NCBI GenBank assembly: GCA_940671915.1
Contig: CALNVZ010003435.1
Span: 16,995,929-17,059,928, forward strand
Direction: 5' to 3'
DNA from: Paracentrotus lividus
Lineage: Eukaryota > Echinodermata > Echinoidea > Camarodonta > Echinidae
DNA: 64,000 nucleotides
The translations under genes and the position numbers were made by a program. This document shows positions 36,132 to 47,404 of the stretch, piece after piece. How positions within the stretch are numbered: the first letter of the stretch is position 1; each line of letters starts with the position of its first letter. Under the pieces are notes generated by a model. It had not been told where the DNA came from. It made no database searches and saw only the letters and a list, made by a program, of their open reading frames with translations.

Positions 36132-36374
36132 GAGGAGCTGAAGAGACTATACACGCAACTGGAGCTCCTGAAAACAAGGAACATGGTCGTGGGCAACCCT
36201 CATCTGACCCGGAAGTTAACCGCTATGGCGGAAGCAGCCCGAGCCACGGAACAAATGCTCATAGACTCAAATGAACACGAGCTTAGTTGCGCTTCCAACG
36301 GTGTGGCCGAGGTGACTTATACCGTCAATAATGGCAGGACTAGTAGTGCTTCGTCCAAAGGAGATTGGATTTGA
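36132..36374 (+). CDS. GPR158-like: GPR158/GPR179-like class C GPCR, last coding exon
   Basis: An 80-codon exon plus stop. It opens EELKRLYTQLELLKTRNMVV, then GNPHLTRKLTAMAEAARATE, followed by a polar tail ending SSASSKGDWI and TGA. The (D/E)ELK(R/K)LYxQLE...NPHL(x)(R/K)K motif is a hallmark of the GPR158/GPR179 cytoplasmic helix as I know it; in GPR158 this region follows TM7 and lies where RGS7-Gbeta5 engages the receptor. The acceptor is CACATTTTTAG in phase 0. Only about 134 residues follow TM7, far fewer than the several hundred of vertebrate GPR158 and GPR179. So the tail is short here, or an alternative downstream exon exists. The terminal GDWI fits a class III PDZ-ligand pattern (acidic at -2, hydrophobic at 0), which is inference. 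Composition is clearly richer in GC than the flanks. Confidence 0.92.
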   Translation, partial: EELKRLYTQLELLKTRNMVVGNPHLTRKLTAMAEAARATEQMLIDSNEHELSCASNGVAEVTYTVNNGRTSSASSKGDWI

Positions 36375-37784
36375 ACACCATAATTACAAAAACAAAAATC
36401 TGACTTTTTATTTTGTAAAATGAGACATGATAAATATGTCACATTATGTGTGTTCGGGTTTGAAGACCATTACAAGATCCGACTTTTGTCTCTGCGCTCC
36501 TTTTTCCAAAAGGAGACAATGATGTTAATCTGAACGTAGATGGCACAAACAAAATGGAGCTCATGCAGTTTAAGAAACAAAAATAGACTCCGATGTTCTG
36601 ATCGGATTTGGTATGAAAGAGCTTCTAAAATGAATTGAAATAGCCCAAACAAAAGTCATGGCGGTTCGCGTTTGCTGTACTGAGGGAAGGATTTGAGGAT
36701 TCAACAGTCGGTGAGTTGTCAAAGCAATCGACAAAATACCACCATCTGCTTCTTCAGGTAACTAATGCATCACTTTAATGGAGACATCAACTTCAAACAA
36801 CGCAACACGCACGAAGAGGAGGAAAAGTGGAGACCATGCAAGAAGCAACATTGTCTAGATTTAATTCATCTATGACTGAAGTTGCAAAATTCCATATTAA
36901 CAGAAGTTACAAGGCATGGTCATCGGACAACGAAGATGAACAAAGCTATTTTTTTTTTTACTTGACAACCTTTTCATGATCTTCATGATGTGACTTCATG
37001 ACTGTGAACACGAAGTAAGGGTAGGCCTATAGTGTGAGCATAAGAAATGCCTGCCGTGGCCTGTGACCGCTTGCACATTATTTCCAACGGCAGTTTGAAA
37101 TTCCGTAACTTTCTGCCAATCACGGGTTAGGGTTATGAAAATATTGACAGCGGACAAAACTCCCTGTGAAATTTTCCCACGGGGGTACAATCCGCGGCTA
37201 AACAAAGTTAGTCCGTCAGTCTGTTTCATCCTATACACGCATGACAGGTAGATTCATTTATTTTTAATAGTTACGATTGCCAGTGACCATTGAAATCATC
37301 CAGAAATATGGCAACCTTTATTGGTCACGTTTTAAAGATTCAATGTAGGCATATTTTGTTTCTAGATAAATATGTATGCAGCTGTTGTACAGGTAGAAGT
37401 AGCATTGTTATGTCAGTATGCCCGTCCAGTTTAATCCAAATGAATGAAAATTAATCACTATCGAATGCTAAAAACAAAAAGAGAGTTACAGTGGTGCGAT
37501 CGTGGAGAATACATCGTGGAGAACGCTATGACGATTTATTCTTTACGTGAATTCATTGCTAGAAACATTCGGTTATGCCCCACTGCCTTGGCACGATATT
37601 AAACGGTGTTGTATTTGAATGTGTAGGGGCAGCCAACATAAATTGAATAGCGCCCTCTACATCGCACACTCGTATCCCCTTTAAGAATTATTGGTATCTG
37701 GCTATCAAGAGACACATTCAATTTGCGTTAAAACCGTTTATATAAAGATCTTATTGATATTAGCGAATTAATATTGAATTTATG
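36375..37784 (+). other. Probable 3' UTR and downstream sequence
   Basis: No coding sequence follows the stop. The first AATAAA I noticed on the + strand is at 38006-38011, inside the purine-rich tract, so where the transcript ends is uncertain. The sequence has no clear repeat up to 37784. Confidence 0.4.
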
Positions 37785-38457
37785 GTAGAAGGGGAAATGA
37801 CAAAGAAAGGGTGTAAAACTGTCGTCATAAACAGAAGATAATAGGAACTTGATATGGAAAGGAGAATGTGAAATTGAAAATATGGAATTTCGTGCCGAGA
37901 AAGAAGATGACAGAACAAATGAAGAGAGAAAGGAGAGTTTGATGAAACGAGTTTGTTGAATATTATGAGGTGAGAGAGCTTGAAGAAGGTGCCTGCAATG
38001 ACGAAAATAAAGATAGGTAGAAAAGAAGGGTTTGTGGAAGGCCGAGTAAAAGAGAGATGAGTGAACAATTGCCAGATTGAGGAAGAGGAAACAAACAACA
38101 TTGACGAGAGGAATGGGAGTGAGGAAAATGCGTACAGGACGAAAATTGAGAAGGAAGACGGGGTAATACTCTATCAAAATATATATATATATATATATAT
38201 TTTTTAAATTACTCTCAAGTTACATTGAAGTGAGGTATATATATATAGTGAGAGACACAAATAGGTATAGATAGAGGAGACTTGGGGTATCATTGTTGTC
38301 AAGTTGGGAGAAAGTGGTCATGAGAGACGGAGATTAAAAAAGTGACGGAAAGAAAGAACAGAGATGGAGCGACAGGATGGAAGAGAAGGATGGAAATGAA
38401 GAGAGTTGGACATATCGGTGGGTGTGAGAAGAAAATGAAGCTGGAGACAAGCAGTAT

Positions 38458-38560
38458 AGCAGGGAAGTCCGAATCCTCTGCAGAGACAAAGGATTGGAGG
38501 GCAAGCTATTGTTAACATACAATCGCTTGCCCTTCCAATCCTTTGTCTCCACAAAAGCTT
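38458..38560. repeat. Short inverted repeat within the purine tract
   Basis: AGAGACAAAGGATTGGAGGGCAAGC is followed about 20 bases later by GCTTGCCCTTCCAATCCTTTGTCTC. This is a 24-25-base hairpin with one mismatch around ATTGTTAACATACAATC. It may be a tiny inserted element or a fold-back duplication. Confidence 0.7.
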
Positions 38561-39050
38561 TCGACGCATTAGGGCAGTAGAGAGACATTGAAAAAAGAGG
38601 CGATGTATAACGAATGAAAGTCACGGAGGAGGGAAGACGGAGGGAAAATCAATGATGAAGATCGAAAAGACTACAGAGTCAGAAAGATATAGATGACAAA
38701 GTGGGAGAGAGTGTCAGGAAAGTATAGAAAAGAGTGGAGACAGTGAGTCAGAGAGATGGAGATCAGAACAGGGTCTGAGAGAGGGGGCAGAAAAAAGAAA
38801 ACGTTTGAAGAAAACCAGAAAGAAGGAGATGGAAAACAAAAAGAACAGCAGGGAAGGATTGTCTGAGAATTAGAATTTTTGGAGTGGGAGAAGTTTATAG
38901 AGATTTATGTGGAGAGTATGAAATGGATATAGAGAGAGGGAGAGGTGGCAGTGGAAAACTGATAGTCAAAGAGAATGGGGATGTGAATAGATTTGAGAAA
39001 GTCATGAGAAATGGAAATAAAAGAAGTAAAGAGAGAGAGGGAGAAATTAA

Positions 39051-39503
39051 AGGGATGCAGTAACATTGAATGATATATATTCAAATCACATTTTATTCGA
39101 TTTAGCTTATTTTGCCAACATAATTATAAACACTTAGGTCAGTCTGGTATCTCTTCAAAATTGCAAGCTATAATTTCTTGCTTTACCTTCGAGATATCAA
39201 TTATTTCATACTCAGATTTTATAAATCATCCCGAATGGTTTATAAAACCATGTGCTTTTCCACATAGCACAGCATACACCGATTTCCTGTTGTATAGTCC
39301 CCGTCCCTAGCGGCCTGCTGAGCTAGCAACAGAGGGTACTGGTGTTCGGCTGTATGCTTGGCATTGTTTGTTACACTGTTTTAAGGTAGTAAATGACTTC
39401 CATTTGATCTGAAACTTTCAGTAGTTTGTTTTTACTGTTGGAACAATATAATTTCATTAATCTTGATCTAATTGCTCTTGTTTTTGAAAGCTACCCAATC
39501 CCT
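39051..39503. mobile_element. 453-bp element with TTAA target duplication
   Basis: The ends are AGGGAT and ATCCCT with weak further similarity inside. They are flanked by TTAA on both sides (39047-39050, 39504-39507). Base composition changes abruptly from purine-rich flanks to balanced AT-rich DNA, marking the insertion. TTAA duplication is the signature of piggyBac-type transposition; the terminal repeats are short, so superfamily is inferred. Confidence 0.65.
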
Positions 39504-39848
39504 TTAAGTTGAGAAAAATGGAGGTGGATGTAGAGTGCAAGAGTGAGATGGAGATGCAAAGAGAGATAGAAGAACAATAACTGAGTAAGTAATTCAATAT
39601 GACCAGAAAAGAGATAGTCAAAGATCTGATATGTACATGAAAAAATGAGTTGGGTTAAGGGTCAGGGATGTGGAATAAGGTTGGAGAGAGATAGATATTA
39701 AATGGGAGAGAGAGAGAGAGAAACGAAGACAGCAGATTGAAACACAGAAAGATATATAGGGGCAGAGAGATAAGTATAGAAAGAATGAAGAGAGTAAAGA
39801 GTGATGGAAAGAGAGAGAGAGAGATGTTACAAGAGAGGTAGCGATGTA

Positions 39849-40317
39849 CAGTCTGTGTCAAATAAAATGGTACAGTCGGAAAACATTTTTTAATAGTGTG
39901 AAGGTTAATATCAACGTGGTATTGTTTGTTATTTTCATAAAGCAGGAATATCACTCTTTCTTCTGCAATTTTTTTCATCACATTTGGTGCAGCATTTTTT
40001 GAGATATGACTAATTTTCTACAATCAAGAAAAATCCATTTTTCACACGCCGTCCCATGCCTTTGTGTACGATTTCGCATAATGACCGTAAATTGAGCGCT
40101 CCAGAACAATAGAAGTGCGTAATTTCGATTTGTACCTCGTTGCACAAAACTTAGCATAACTTTTGTTTTACGAAAGCAAATTATACAGGACAAAGCGCAT
40201 CAGCAAGAAAAATCTTTTAGCTTTAATTTGGTACCACAAACACACATTATATGAAAAGATTTCACACCTAAATGATTTTTTTTCCCGACTGTACCATTTT
40301 TTTTTTTACACAGACTG
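39849..40317. mobile_element. 469-bp Tc1/mariner-type MITE
   Basis: Inverted ends CAGTCTGTGTCAAATAAAAT (then GGTACAGTCGG) and CCGACTGTACC...ACACAGACTG, flanked by TA on both sides (39847-39848 and 40318-40319). The CAGT start and TA target are typical of the Tc1/mariner group. The frame 39978-40193 on the minus strand shows no transposase motif. It sits inside the purine tract, whose composition resumes exactly at both ends. Confidence 0.85.
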
Positions 40318-40849
40318 TAGAGTGAGATAGATAGTGAGAAGGTGGTAGAAAATCAGTAAGATGCGTGATAAACAAGATAAGCAAAGAGAAAAGAAGATCA
40401 AAAAGGAGAGGGAAGATGAAAAGAATGTCAGAAAATGGGAGATGAAAAGAGAAAAAGTCATAGAAACTAAGATGGAAGGAGATAGTCAGATAGATGGGGA
40501 AATATTGAAGAGTGAGATGGGATTGAGATATAGAGACGTAAAGACGGATTGACAGATTAAAAAAAAACAAAAACAGATATAACCAAACAAATGGGAAAAG
40601 ATGGAGGGTTGGGTCAGAGTAATGGAGATGGAAAAAGATTTCAAACGAGAGAGACGGAGAGAAAGAGAGAGAAATGTAGGTATAGAAGGAAATTTAAAGA
40701 GATGAAAATAGGGAGAAAACACAAAAGAGAATTATGAAAAAGTGCAAAATGATAGTAAAAAGGATGAAGATGATAAAAAGAAGAGAATTAAAGAGCTGAA
40801 GATGGAGAAAGAATGAGAAGGCAGAGAGAAATGGAAAAAGAGGGGGAGA

Positions 40850-41385
40850 GACAGATAGATATAATAGAAAACGAGTGGAGCGAGAGAGAAAGAAATACGA
40901 AAGGAGTGGAGAATGAGAAAGAAGAGATTCAAAGAGGTGGAGATATATAGAAAAAGTGGAAAGGATGAGAGTCAGAAATGGAAAAATGAGAGGGAGAGAT
41001 AAGAAGATATAATAGAAAACGAGTGGAGCGAGAGAGAAAGAAATATGAGAGGAGTGGAGAGAGGTGGAGATGAGAAAGAAGAGATTCAAAGAGGTGGAGA
41101 TATATAGAAAAAGTGGAAAGGATGAGAGTCAGAAATGGAAAAATGAGAGGGAGAGATAAGAAGATATAATAGAAATCGAGTGGAGCGAGAGAGAGAAAGA
41201 AATATGAAAGGAGTGGAGAGAGGTGGAGATGAGAAAGAAGAGAATCAAAGAGGTAGAGATATATAGAAAAAGTGGAAAGGGTGAGATTCAGAAATAAAAA
41301 AATGAGGGGGAGAGATAAAAAGATATAATAGAAAACGAGTGGAGCGAGAGAGAAATAAATATGAAAGGAGTGGAGAGAATTTAAA
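40850..41385. repeat. Tandem 150-160-bp purine-rich repeat, four units
   Basis: The landmark ATAATAGAAAACGAGTGGAG begins at about 40861, 41009, 41166 and 41325, giving periods of 148, 157 and 159. Units share GAGATTCAAAGAGGTGGAGA and ATATATAGAAAAAGTGGAAA. Confidence 0.85.
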
Positions 41386-42087
41386 AAAAAGTGATGATAG
41401 AGAGGGAGTGGAAAGGGAGAGAATCAGAAATGGAGAAAAAGAGGGGGAGCGATAGAGAGAGCGATGAATGATAAAGGAGTGGTGGGAGAGAGGATCAGAG
41501 GAAGGAAACATTGTAGAGATATTGTGAGGGAGATGGAAATGGGGAGGCGAGAGATGGGCATGAATGAGGATATTCATGGAAATGGAAAATGAATGTGAAT
41601 GGAAAGATGTATGTAGATTGCGAAAAGGGATACAATAGTTAAAAAGATGTATATGGAAAAATATCGAGGGTTAAGAGAGAGAGAAAGAAGTGGAGAAAAG
41701 GAGAAACATAGAGAAGGATGAAAAAAGTGTAACGTTACTTCCTCAGAGAAAAAGATGAGAAAGAGGGCCGGGTTCCACTAAACAATATCATTAAATGGAA
41801 CAGCAATTGTTTAATTATAGCTCTGCAGAGTTCAGAGTTATCTGCACCGTTGAAATGATTGTTTACCAAAATGTTGGTGAATTGCTTATGGCATTAAACA
41901 AATTATGTAAAGTGCATACCGGTACTGAATTGTTACAAAAACTGTGGTAATTCCAGAAATCTCACATTTCTCAAAATTTCGAAAGTAAAATTATTGCGTG
42001 TATGACATTTAAATGAAATTTTAATCACCATTATGCGCCTAATTCAGTTCTTTATGTTTTTATTTTTTATTATTGTCATTATCATTC

Positions 42088-42088
<1 letters not shown>

Positions 42089-42140
<52 letters not shown>
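42089..42140. repeat. (ATT)n microsatellite
   Basis: Pure run of about 17 ATT units. Confidence 0.95.
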
Positions 42141-42141
<1 letters not shown>

Positions 42142-42970
42142 AAACCGTTCACTCAAAGGGCGATTCCATTCTGTGTCGTACGGGATATTTTGACAGCATT
42201 TTAAATCTTTTTGACATAAAAATAGTAATGTTTTCTTGATTAATGGTGATCCTCAAGTGGTACCAGAAGGGCGCACAAGAACCAAGACTTAACTTGACTC
42301 GATTATGCACCCTTTACAATTGAAATGAAAATATTACTGTGTCGTACGGGACACAAAAGATAACAGAAAAAAAAACAAAACAAAGAGACAAAAAACAACA
42401 ATAGCATGGGATCGCCCCAAAAATAAAAGCTATATACAATGCGAAGTTATCCAATAGTGTGAAAATATAACTGCAATAATGAATGCATGTAAGATTGAAT
42501 GAATGGTAATTTTAATGTCTACCGTATTATTGTGAAATTTAGCGTGATACCGTTATCGAACAAATTTGAAGAAAGTATATCTTTTTATAAGAATAACATG
42601 CTATTGAAATGGATCCAATAGGGTTTATTATGGTCATTGTTTTGGGGAGTAAGCCACTGTTATCATTTCTCATATTCATGTTATTATTATGCAATCTGAA
42701 TTATAGAATCTTAGTAGCTTATCGCAGTGCTAAATGTTTCTAACCCTGTTTTAATTACAGTGTACTGGGTTAATGCCTACATTCTTTAAAAAAAAAAATT
42801 CTTTTTAAAGGAGTGCTAAAGTTACCATATCCCGGGTCTATTGATTAACCCAGAATGTGGTATTTTTTAACCTTCAATTTTTTTTTCTGATAGAATATAA
42901 GTTGACGTAAGATATTTGTTTTACCAGCAGGATTTATCAGGTTATTATATAATAATTATACCTTAGACTC

Positions 42971-43137
42971 CAGTGGCAGATCCAGGCGGGGGCGCAGGGG
43001 ACGCGTGCCCCCTCTATAATTTGAAAACCACTTATTGACTGTACATGTTAAAATCGGAAGATTTTCGGCTGTGCCCCCAATATTTTCTAATTTTCGGGAT
43101 GCTCCCCCCTTTTTTCAAAATCCTGGATCCGCCACTG
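42971..43137. mobile_element. 167-bp hAT-like MITE
   Basis: Starts CAGTGGCAGATCCAGGCGGG and ends CCTGGATCCGCCACTG, an inverted repeat of about 16 bases with one mismatch. GGGGGC and GCCCCC blocks are sub-terminal. The CAGTGGCGGATCCAGG end is common to short hAT elements in many animal genomes. No 8-bp target duplication was found. Confidence 0.75.
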
Positions 43138-45283
43138 CCTAACTAATATTATGCACACAAAATGTGACATGTTTGTGTTAAGTCATGTATGTTTGTGTTA
43201 AGTCATGTTTATTTTCAAGAATACATTCACCATAAATCAACCGCTTCATTCTTTATTGATTTATTTTGAGCTACTAATATCTATATTATGTCAAATTATT
43301 TCATATACCATTTTGCTTGTCGGGTCAAAACATTTATGCTTATTTTGTCCTATATTATAGAAAGTTAAGTTCAATGGATGGTTATTTAATGTGTGAAACA
43401 TGATTGAATAAATAATAGAGACAAGCAAAATTGGGATTTGAAAAAATCTTTTAAATATGTCAAATAATTACATCATTGGAAACATTCCAATAGTCTCTTC
43501 TAATATTCGCTCGAACTTGCTTTTAGGCAACAATCTTTACAACACAAGTTAAAAACTTTTTTTCTTTCTTCATAATCTTTTGATAGCTTTTTCCCCTTGC
43601 AAACACACTTTAAAAATAATATCGTTTTTAATCATCCTTCCTGAGTAATTTAAAAAAAAAATTGAAACGACACTCCATCGCCCTGCTCAGTCACTAAAGA
43701 CGACCTTCTCGTAAAATGGTTTGTGTTTATAATGCATGCATGGAGTTTTAAAAAGTTGTTGCGGGTTTAGAATATGAAAAAATAATAATTTGTGTTTTTA
43801 TTTGACTGGTACAAAATTTGCAAAAGAAAAGTTCAAACTAAAGCCTAGTTTAAAGTTAGTATGCATTTAATATTTCAGCTGTAGCATAATGATACAGTAA
43901 TTGTATGTTATGGGTTTTTAAACATAAAATTATCCCCTCGCACTTTGTTTCACTCAACATTGTCCTTTCTATACTATAAGCACATAATTTGCCTCTTCTG
44001 TAAAGTGTTTGAAATGAGTTTTTACACGAACAGTCTGAAATAATGAATTCTTATATTTTGTTGTGTGTAGATCTACAACAGAGAAATGAAATCCACGCGA
44101 TAGCGCGAACTTGCAGCATCAAGGTATATGATTTAGCTCGAAAACAAAACAAATATGTAACACAAAGAATTAATAATCAAAGATCGATGCTGACTGTAAT
44201 ATCGGCATTTTTATAATATTTATTATATATGATATAACTACTTTACTAAAATTTGAACAAGTAGTTCCTTTCATTTCTATAAGAGGTTCTTGTATATATT
44301 TGTTTTCTTACGAAGATTATTATAAAAAGAGAGAAAATTCTGTACTTCCGAAACTAGTATTTACAATTAGAGAGAATATTGTATGTGATACCCTGTAATA
44401 TATTGTACAAATATGTGAATAATGTTATCATTCGTAATAAATCCATGAAATAATAGAAATTGGCCTGGAATTGTAATTATTTGATTGTTTATTCATGAAA
44501 TAAACATAATAAAGTTACCGTGGTATTATATGAAACCTTAAATACATGTACCTCTTTCCCTGTATAACATTTGCTAATTGCTAAAGCTTTTTAAGCGCTA
44601 TTCCACGGTAGGGAGGATATTTCTTTCCCACCCCCCCCCCCCTTGTGATTTATTTCAAATTTATGTATTATTTTGTGCTTCAAATTTTACGTCCTTGTAA
44701 AATAATCAGAAAAGTATTTTAGTCTGTGACAAAAAAAAAACTATGATTCCTTGTATAATTTTACCAATTGGATCATCTGAAGAACATCATGAAAAACCTA
44801 AAATCAACAATAAAAATCAAGTAGAAAAAATAAAGAAAAGATATAAAAATTAAAAATATGACGTAGCGTATGACTGTAACGCATATTACCGACATCACCT
44901 GTTCATTGTTTCTTCAGTTTAATGTAGTTGATATATTCGAATAGAAATATACTAATATATATTCAAGAAAAGGTTTCTGAACATAGTATAGTTTGCGAAG
45001 AAATTCAATTTTAGAAAAGGCACGTTCTTTTCCCTTAATTGTTACACATGGTGCCTATTACGAGAAAATAGCGTGTCATAATCATTCCAGCAATATAAAT
45101 TGACACGAATTGCCTTTTATACCTTTATATAAAATTGAGATAGAATTAATATAATAAATATTTTAAATACAAACATACAATGAGAAAATGGAGAACAGCA
45201 ACATGCACGAAATAATAACATGTCGATTTACGATGTATTTAAAAGAAGAAAAAATCTTGTTGGAAACATAATCACTGTCAAAC

Positions 45284-45879
45284 TTAAAGACCGTTGACGG
45301 AGTAAATACAACCTTACATCGATTGAAAGCTAAGTAGGCGTGTAACATAAATACTCCCAAAATAAATTAAATTTTCATAACAGTATTCATAAAAAGATGA
45401 TCGAACCTCAACCAGGCCATCCCTCCCAAATACTCGAAAAGTTACCCCTATTTTAATGGCGCGGTTGATGACGTCAAAGAAGTTTAAGGGAATGCTACTG
45501 CAAGGCATGATTGGGTTTCGCCTTTAGAAAACACGTTTGTATTGCTATGTCAGAACAATAGAATTATAGCACACATGGGGTCTATTGTTCTGACATAGCA
45601 ATACAAACGTGTTTTCTAAAGGCGAAACCCAATCATGCCTGGCAGTAGCATTCCCTTAAACTTCTTTGACGTCATCAGCCCCGCCACTATAATAGGGGTA
45701 CTTTTTCGAGTACTTGGCAGGGATGGCTTGGTTGAGGTTCGATCACCTTTTTAATGAAATACTTTCTAGATGGAAGATAAAAATGCTTAAATTGGGAATT
45801 GTTGTATTATGAAGAAATATTAGCTTTTGTTTTATATGTAATTTTGGTTTTCATTTCTCGGTCCGGTCTGGGACTTTAA
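45284..45879. mobile_element. Fold-back element copy 3, best-preserved palindrome
   Basis: Starts TTAAAGACCGTTGACGGAGT and ends CGGTCCGGTCTGGGACTTTA plus A. The arms from about 45466 to 45690 are nearly perfect: TGATGACGTCAAAGAAGTTT through TGTCAGAACAATAGA on the left is mirrored on the right around a 20-25-base centre. Outer arms (TCGAACCTCAACCAGGCCAT and its inverse) add further pairing, so most of the 400-bp centre can fold on itself. Confidence 0.9.
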
Positions 45880-47404
45880 AAGGAGGAAAGAGAGTCTTAA
45901 ATAAATACTTGGATGTTGCCCAGTTTCAATGAACCGAAGAAGGCAGCTCTATCCTTGTCAGTGGTACATCCCAAAGAAAACAGCTTCATCTTCGAAGCGA
46001 ATTTGAGATTGAAATATTAACTGTTTGATCAAAATCAAACGTCCTCCGGCGGCGGGTATTGATTTCGCATTGAAGTGCTTTTAACAGACAGGTTTGCAAG
46101 GGGGAAAAGAAAGCGAGAAAGGGGTGCTTCTTTTGGTGCTCTTAAGGAGGTCCCCTAAAACGACCCTATCCGGTATCTATTCCCCCTAAGATTGACATCT
46201 CATCCGTTATCTAATCTGTCTTGAATAACATCTGATATAATTCCCACTTCTAAAACCCCCGAGTTGACGTATTTATTTTTATTAGTTGTCTCTTTAGAGT
46301 AAGCGTTGAAATATGAGGAATTAATCATCGTCATCCGTTCGTTGTCATTGTCTGGGGACATACATTTAACTTTTATTTTTATTATAAAGTATAGACAAAC
46401 GAAGAATATCTAGCATTTTTCTTTTTTAAGTTGTTAAGTTTATAAATCACTGTCAACAATATTAAAAGTGCGCATTGTTCACAAAAGAAATTCAGAGGTA
46501 AAGAATCATTTCCCACTTTAAAAAAAATCATTGTTGTTAATCCAAAAATATTTTATAAGAATTGAACAGCAACCAGCACATGATTTTATAACGAAGAAAA
46601 ATTAATTTGACGTTGTTTTGTGTTTCTTAATCTACTTCCTATCTCTTACCATGTTAGATGATCTTTTACCCAATACATTGATTATGAATGCAGCAACAAC
46701 AGAAAGGGAAAACGAGGAATTTCCCCGGGGTGTCGAAATTCGAAAATAAAAACATTAGTTTAGATGAAAAGCAAACAGAATGCTCAGATTCATCTTTAAA
46801 ACATCATTGACACAAAATGATTGTTTAAAATAAAGATGTCACCATCAAATATGTCTAATGACTTTCACTTTCTTTCTTCTCTTATCTTATGTAGATATTA
46901 AACAACCCAATGACAGATAAGAACTGAACGTCCGTTGGCAAAGGGTCTCCAATTCAATGAATAAAGAAGCCTAAAATAAAGCCGATCGCGGGCGATAAGC
47001 ACTTTCCGCCGTTGTGAGCTTTTCAAACTGATGGCGGGTTGTATTTTAATTTGCAAGCCTAATCTGATACAAATCTCGCCGTCCATAGGTTCAGACATCC
47101 TGTACCGGTTTGTAATTACAAGCCAAATTAGGACGTTGGCGCCTTGTTCGCTTCTTATACTGCGATATAAGGGGGGGGGGGGGGTAACGATAATATAATT
47201 GACATTGATAGAGTTATTATGCCAAAAGCAAAAGTGATCGATGCAATAATTGTTTTTGTGTTCGAAAAAAAAAAATAATTGGTTGGGGTTAGACAAGTGA
47301 TATGGAATAATATTATTTCATACTTCCGTTCGACATTGGGCACAGTAAAATTTTGAGAAAGCGAAGAAGATGTTAAATCACATGGAGATTATTTTCTAAG
47401 CTGT
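45880..47404. other. Intergenic, nothing recognised
   Basis: AT-rich sequence without clear gene, RNA or transposon ends. A 14-base G run lies at about 47170-47183, and frames there (46898-47343, minus) run through it without domain support. Confidence 0.45.

Larger units (their letters stand above)
37785..41770. repeat. 4-kb purine-rich (GA) tract
   Basis: The + strand is dominated by G and A (GAGAGA, GGAGATGGA, AAAGAGAG) for about 4 kb, interrupted by two transposons (39051-39503 and 39849-40317) that have ordinary composition. Open frames on the minus strand (37728-38177, 40694-41089, 41245-41577) are Ser/Leu/Phe-rich translations of the pyrimidine strand and not genes. A short AT dinucleotide run lies at 38178-38200. 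Confidence 0.9.
41771..45283. other. Intergenic AT-rich region
   Basis: No gene recognised. Contains an ATT microsatellite (42089-42140), a possible small element bounded by GGGCGATTCCAT and ATGGGATCGCCC (about 42159-42417), a hAT-type MITE (42971-43137) and a 21-bp direct duplication of ATGTTTGTGTTAAGTCATGT near 43168-43208. Frame 42033-42239 is microsatellite-derived. Confidence 0.5.

Noticed and set aside
37728..38177. Ser/Phe/Leu-rich frames on the minus strand in the GA region (also 40694-41089 and 41245-41577)
   Set aside because: Translations of a pyrimidine-rich strand, without start context, domain or splice support.
42159..42417. Transposon bounded by GGGCGATTCCAT and ATGGGATCGCCC
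   Set aside because: The inverted ends are short with a mismatch, and no target duplication is visible; noted only in the regional entry.
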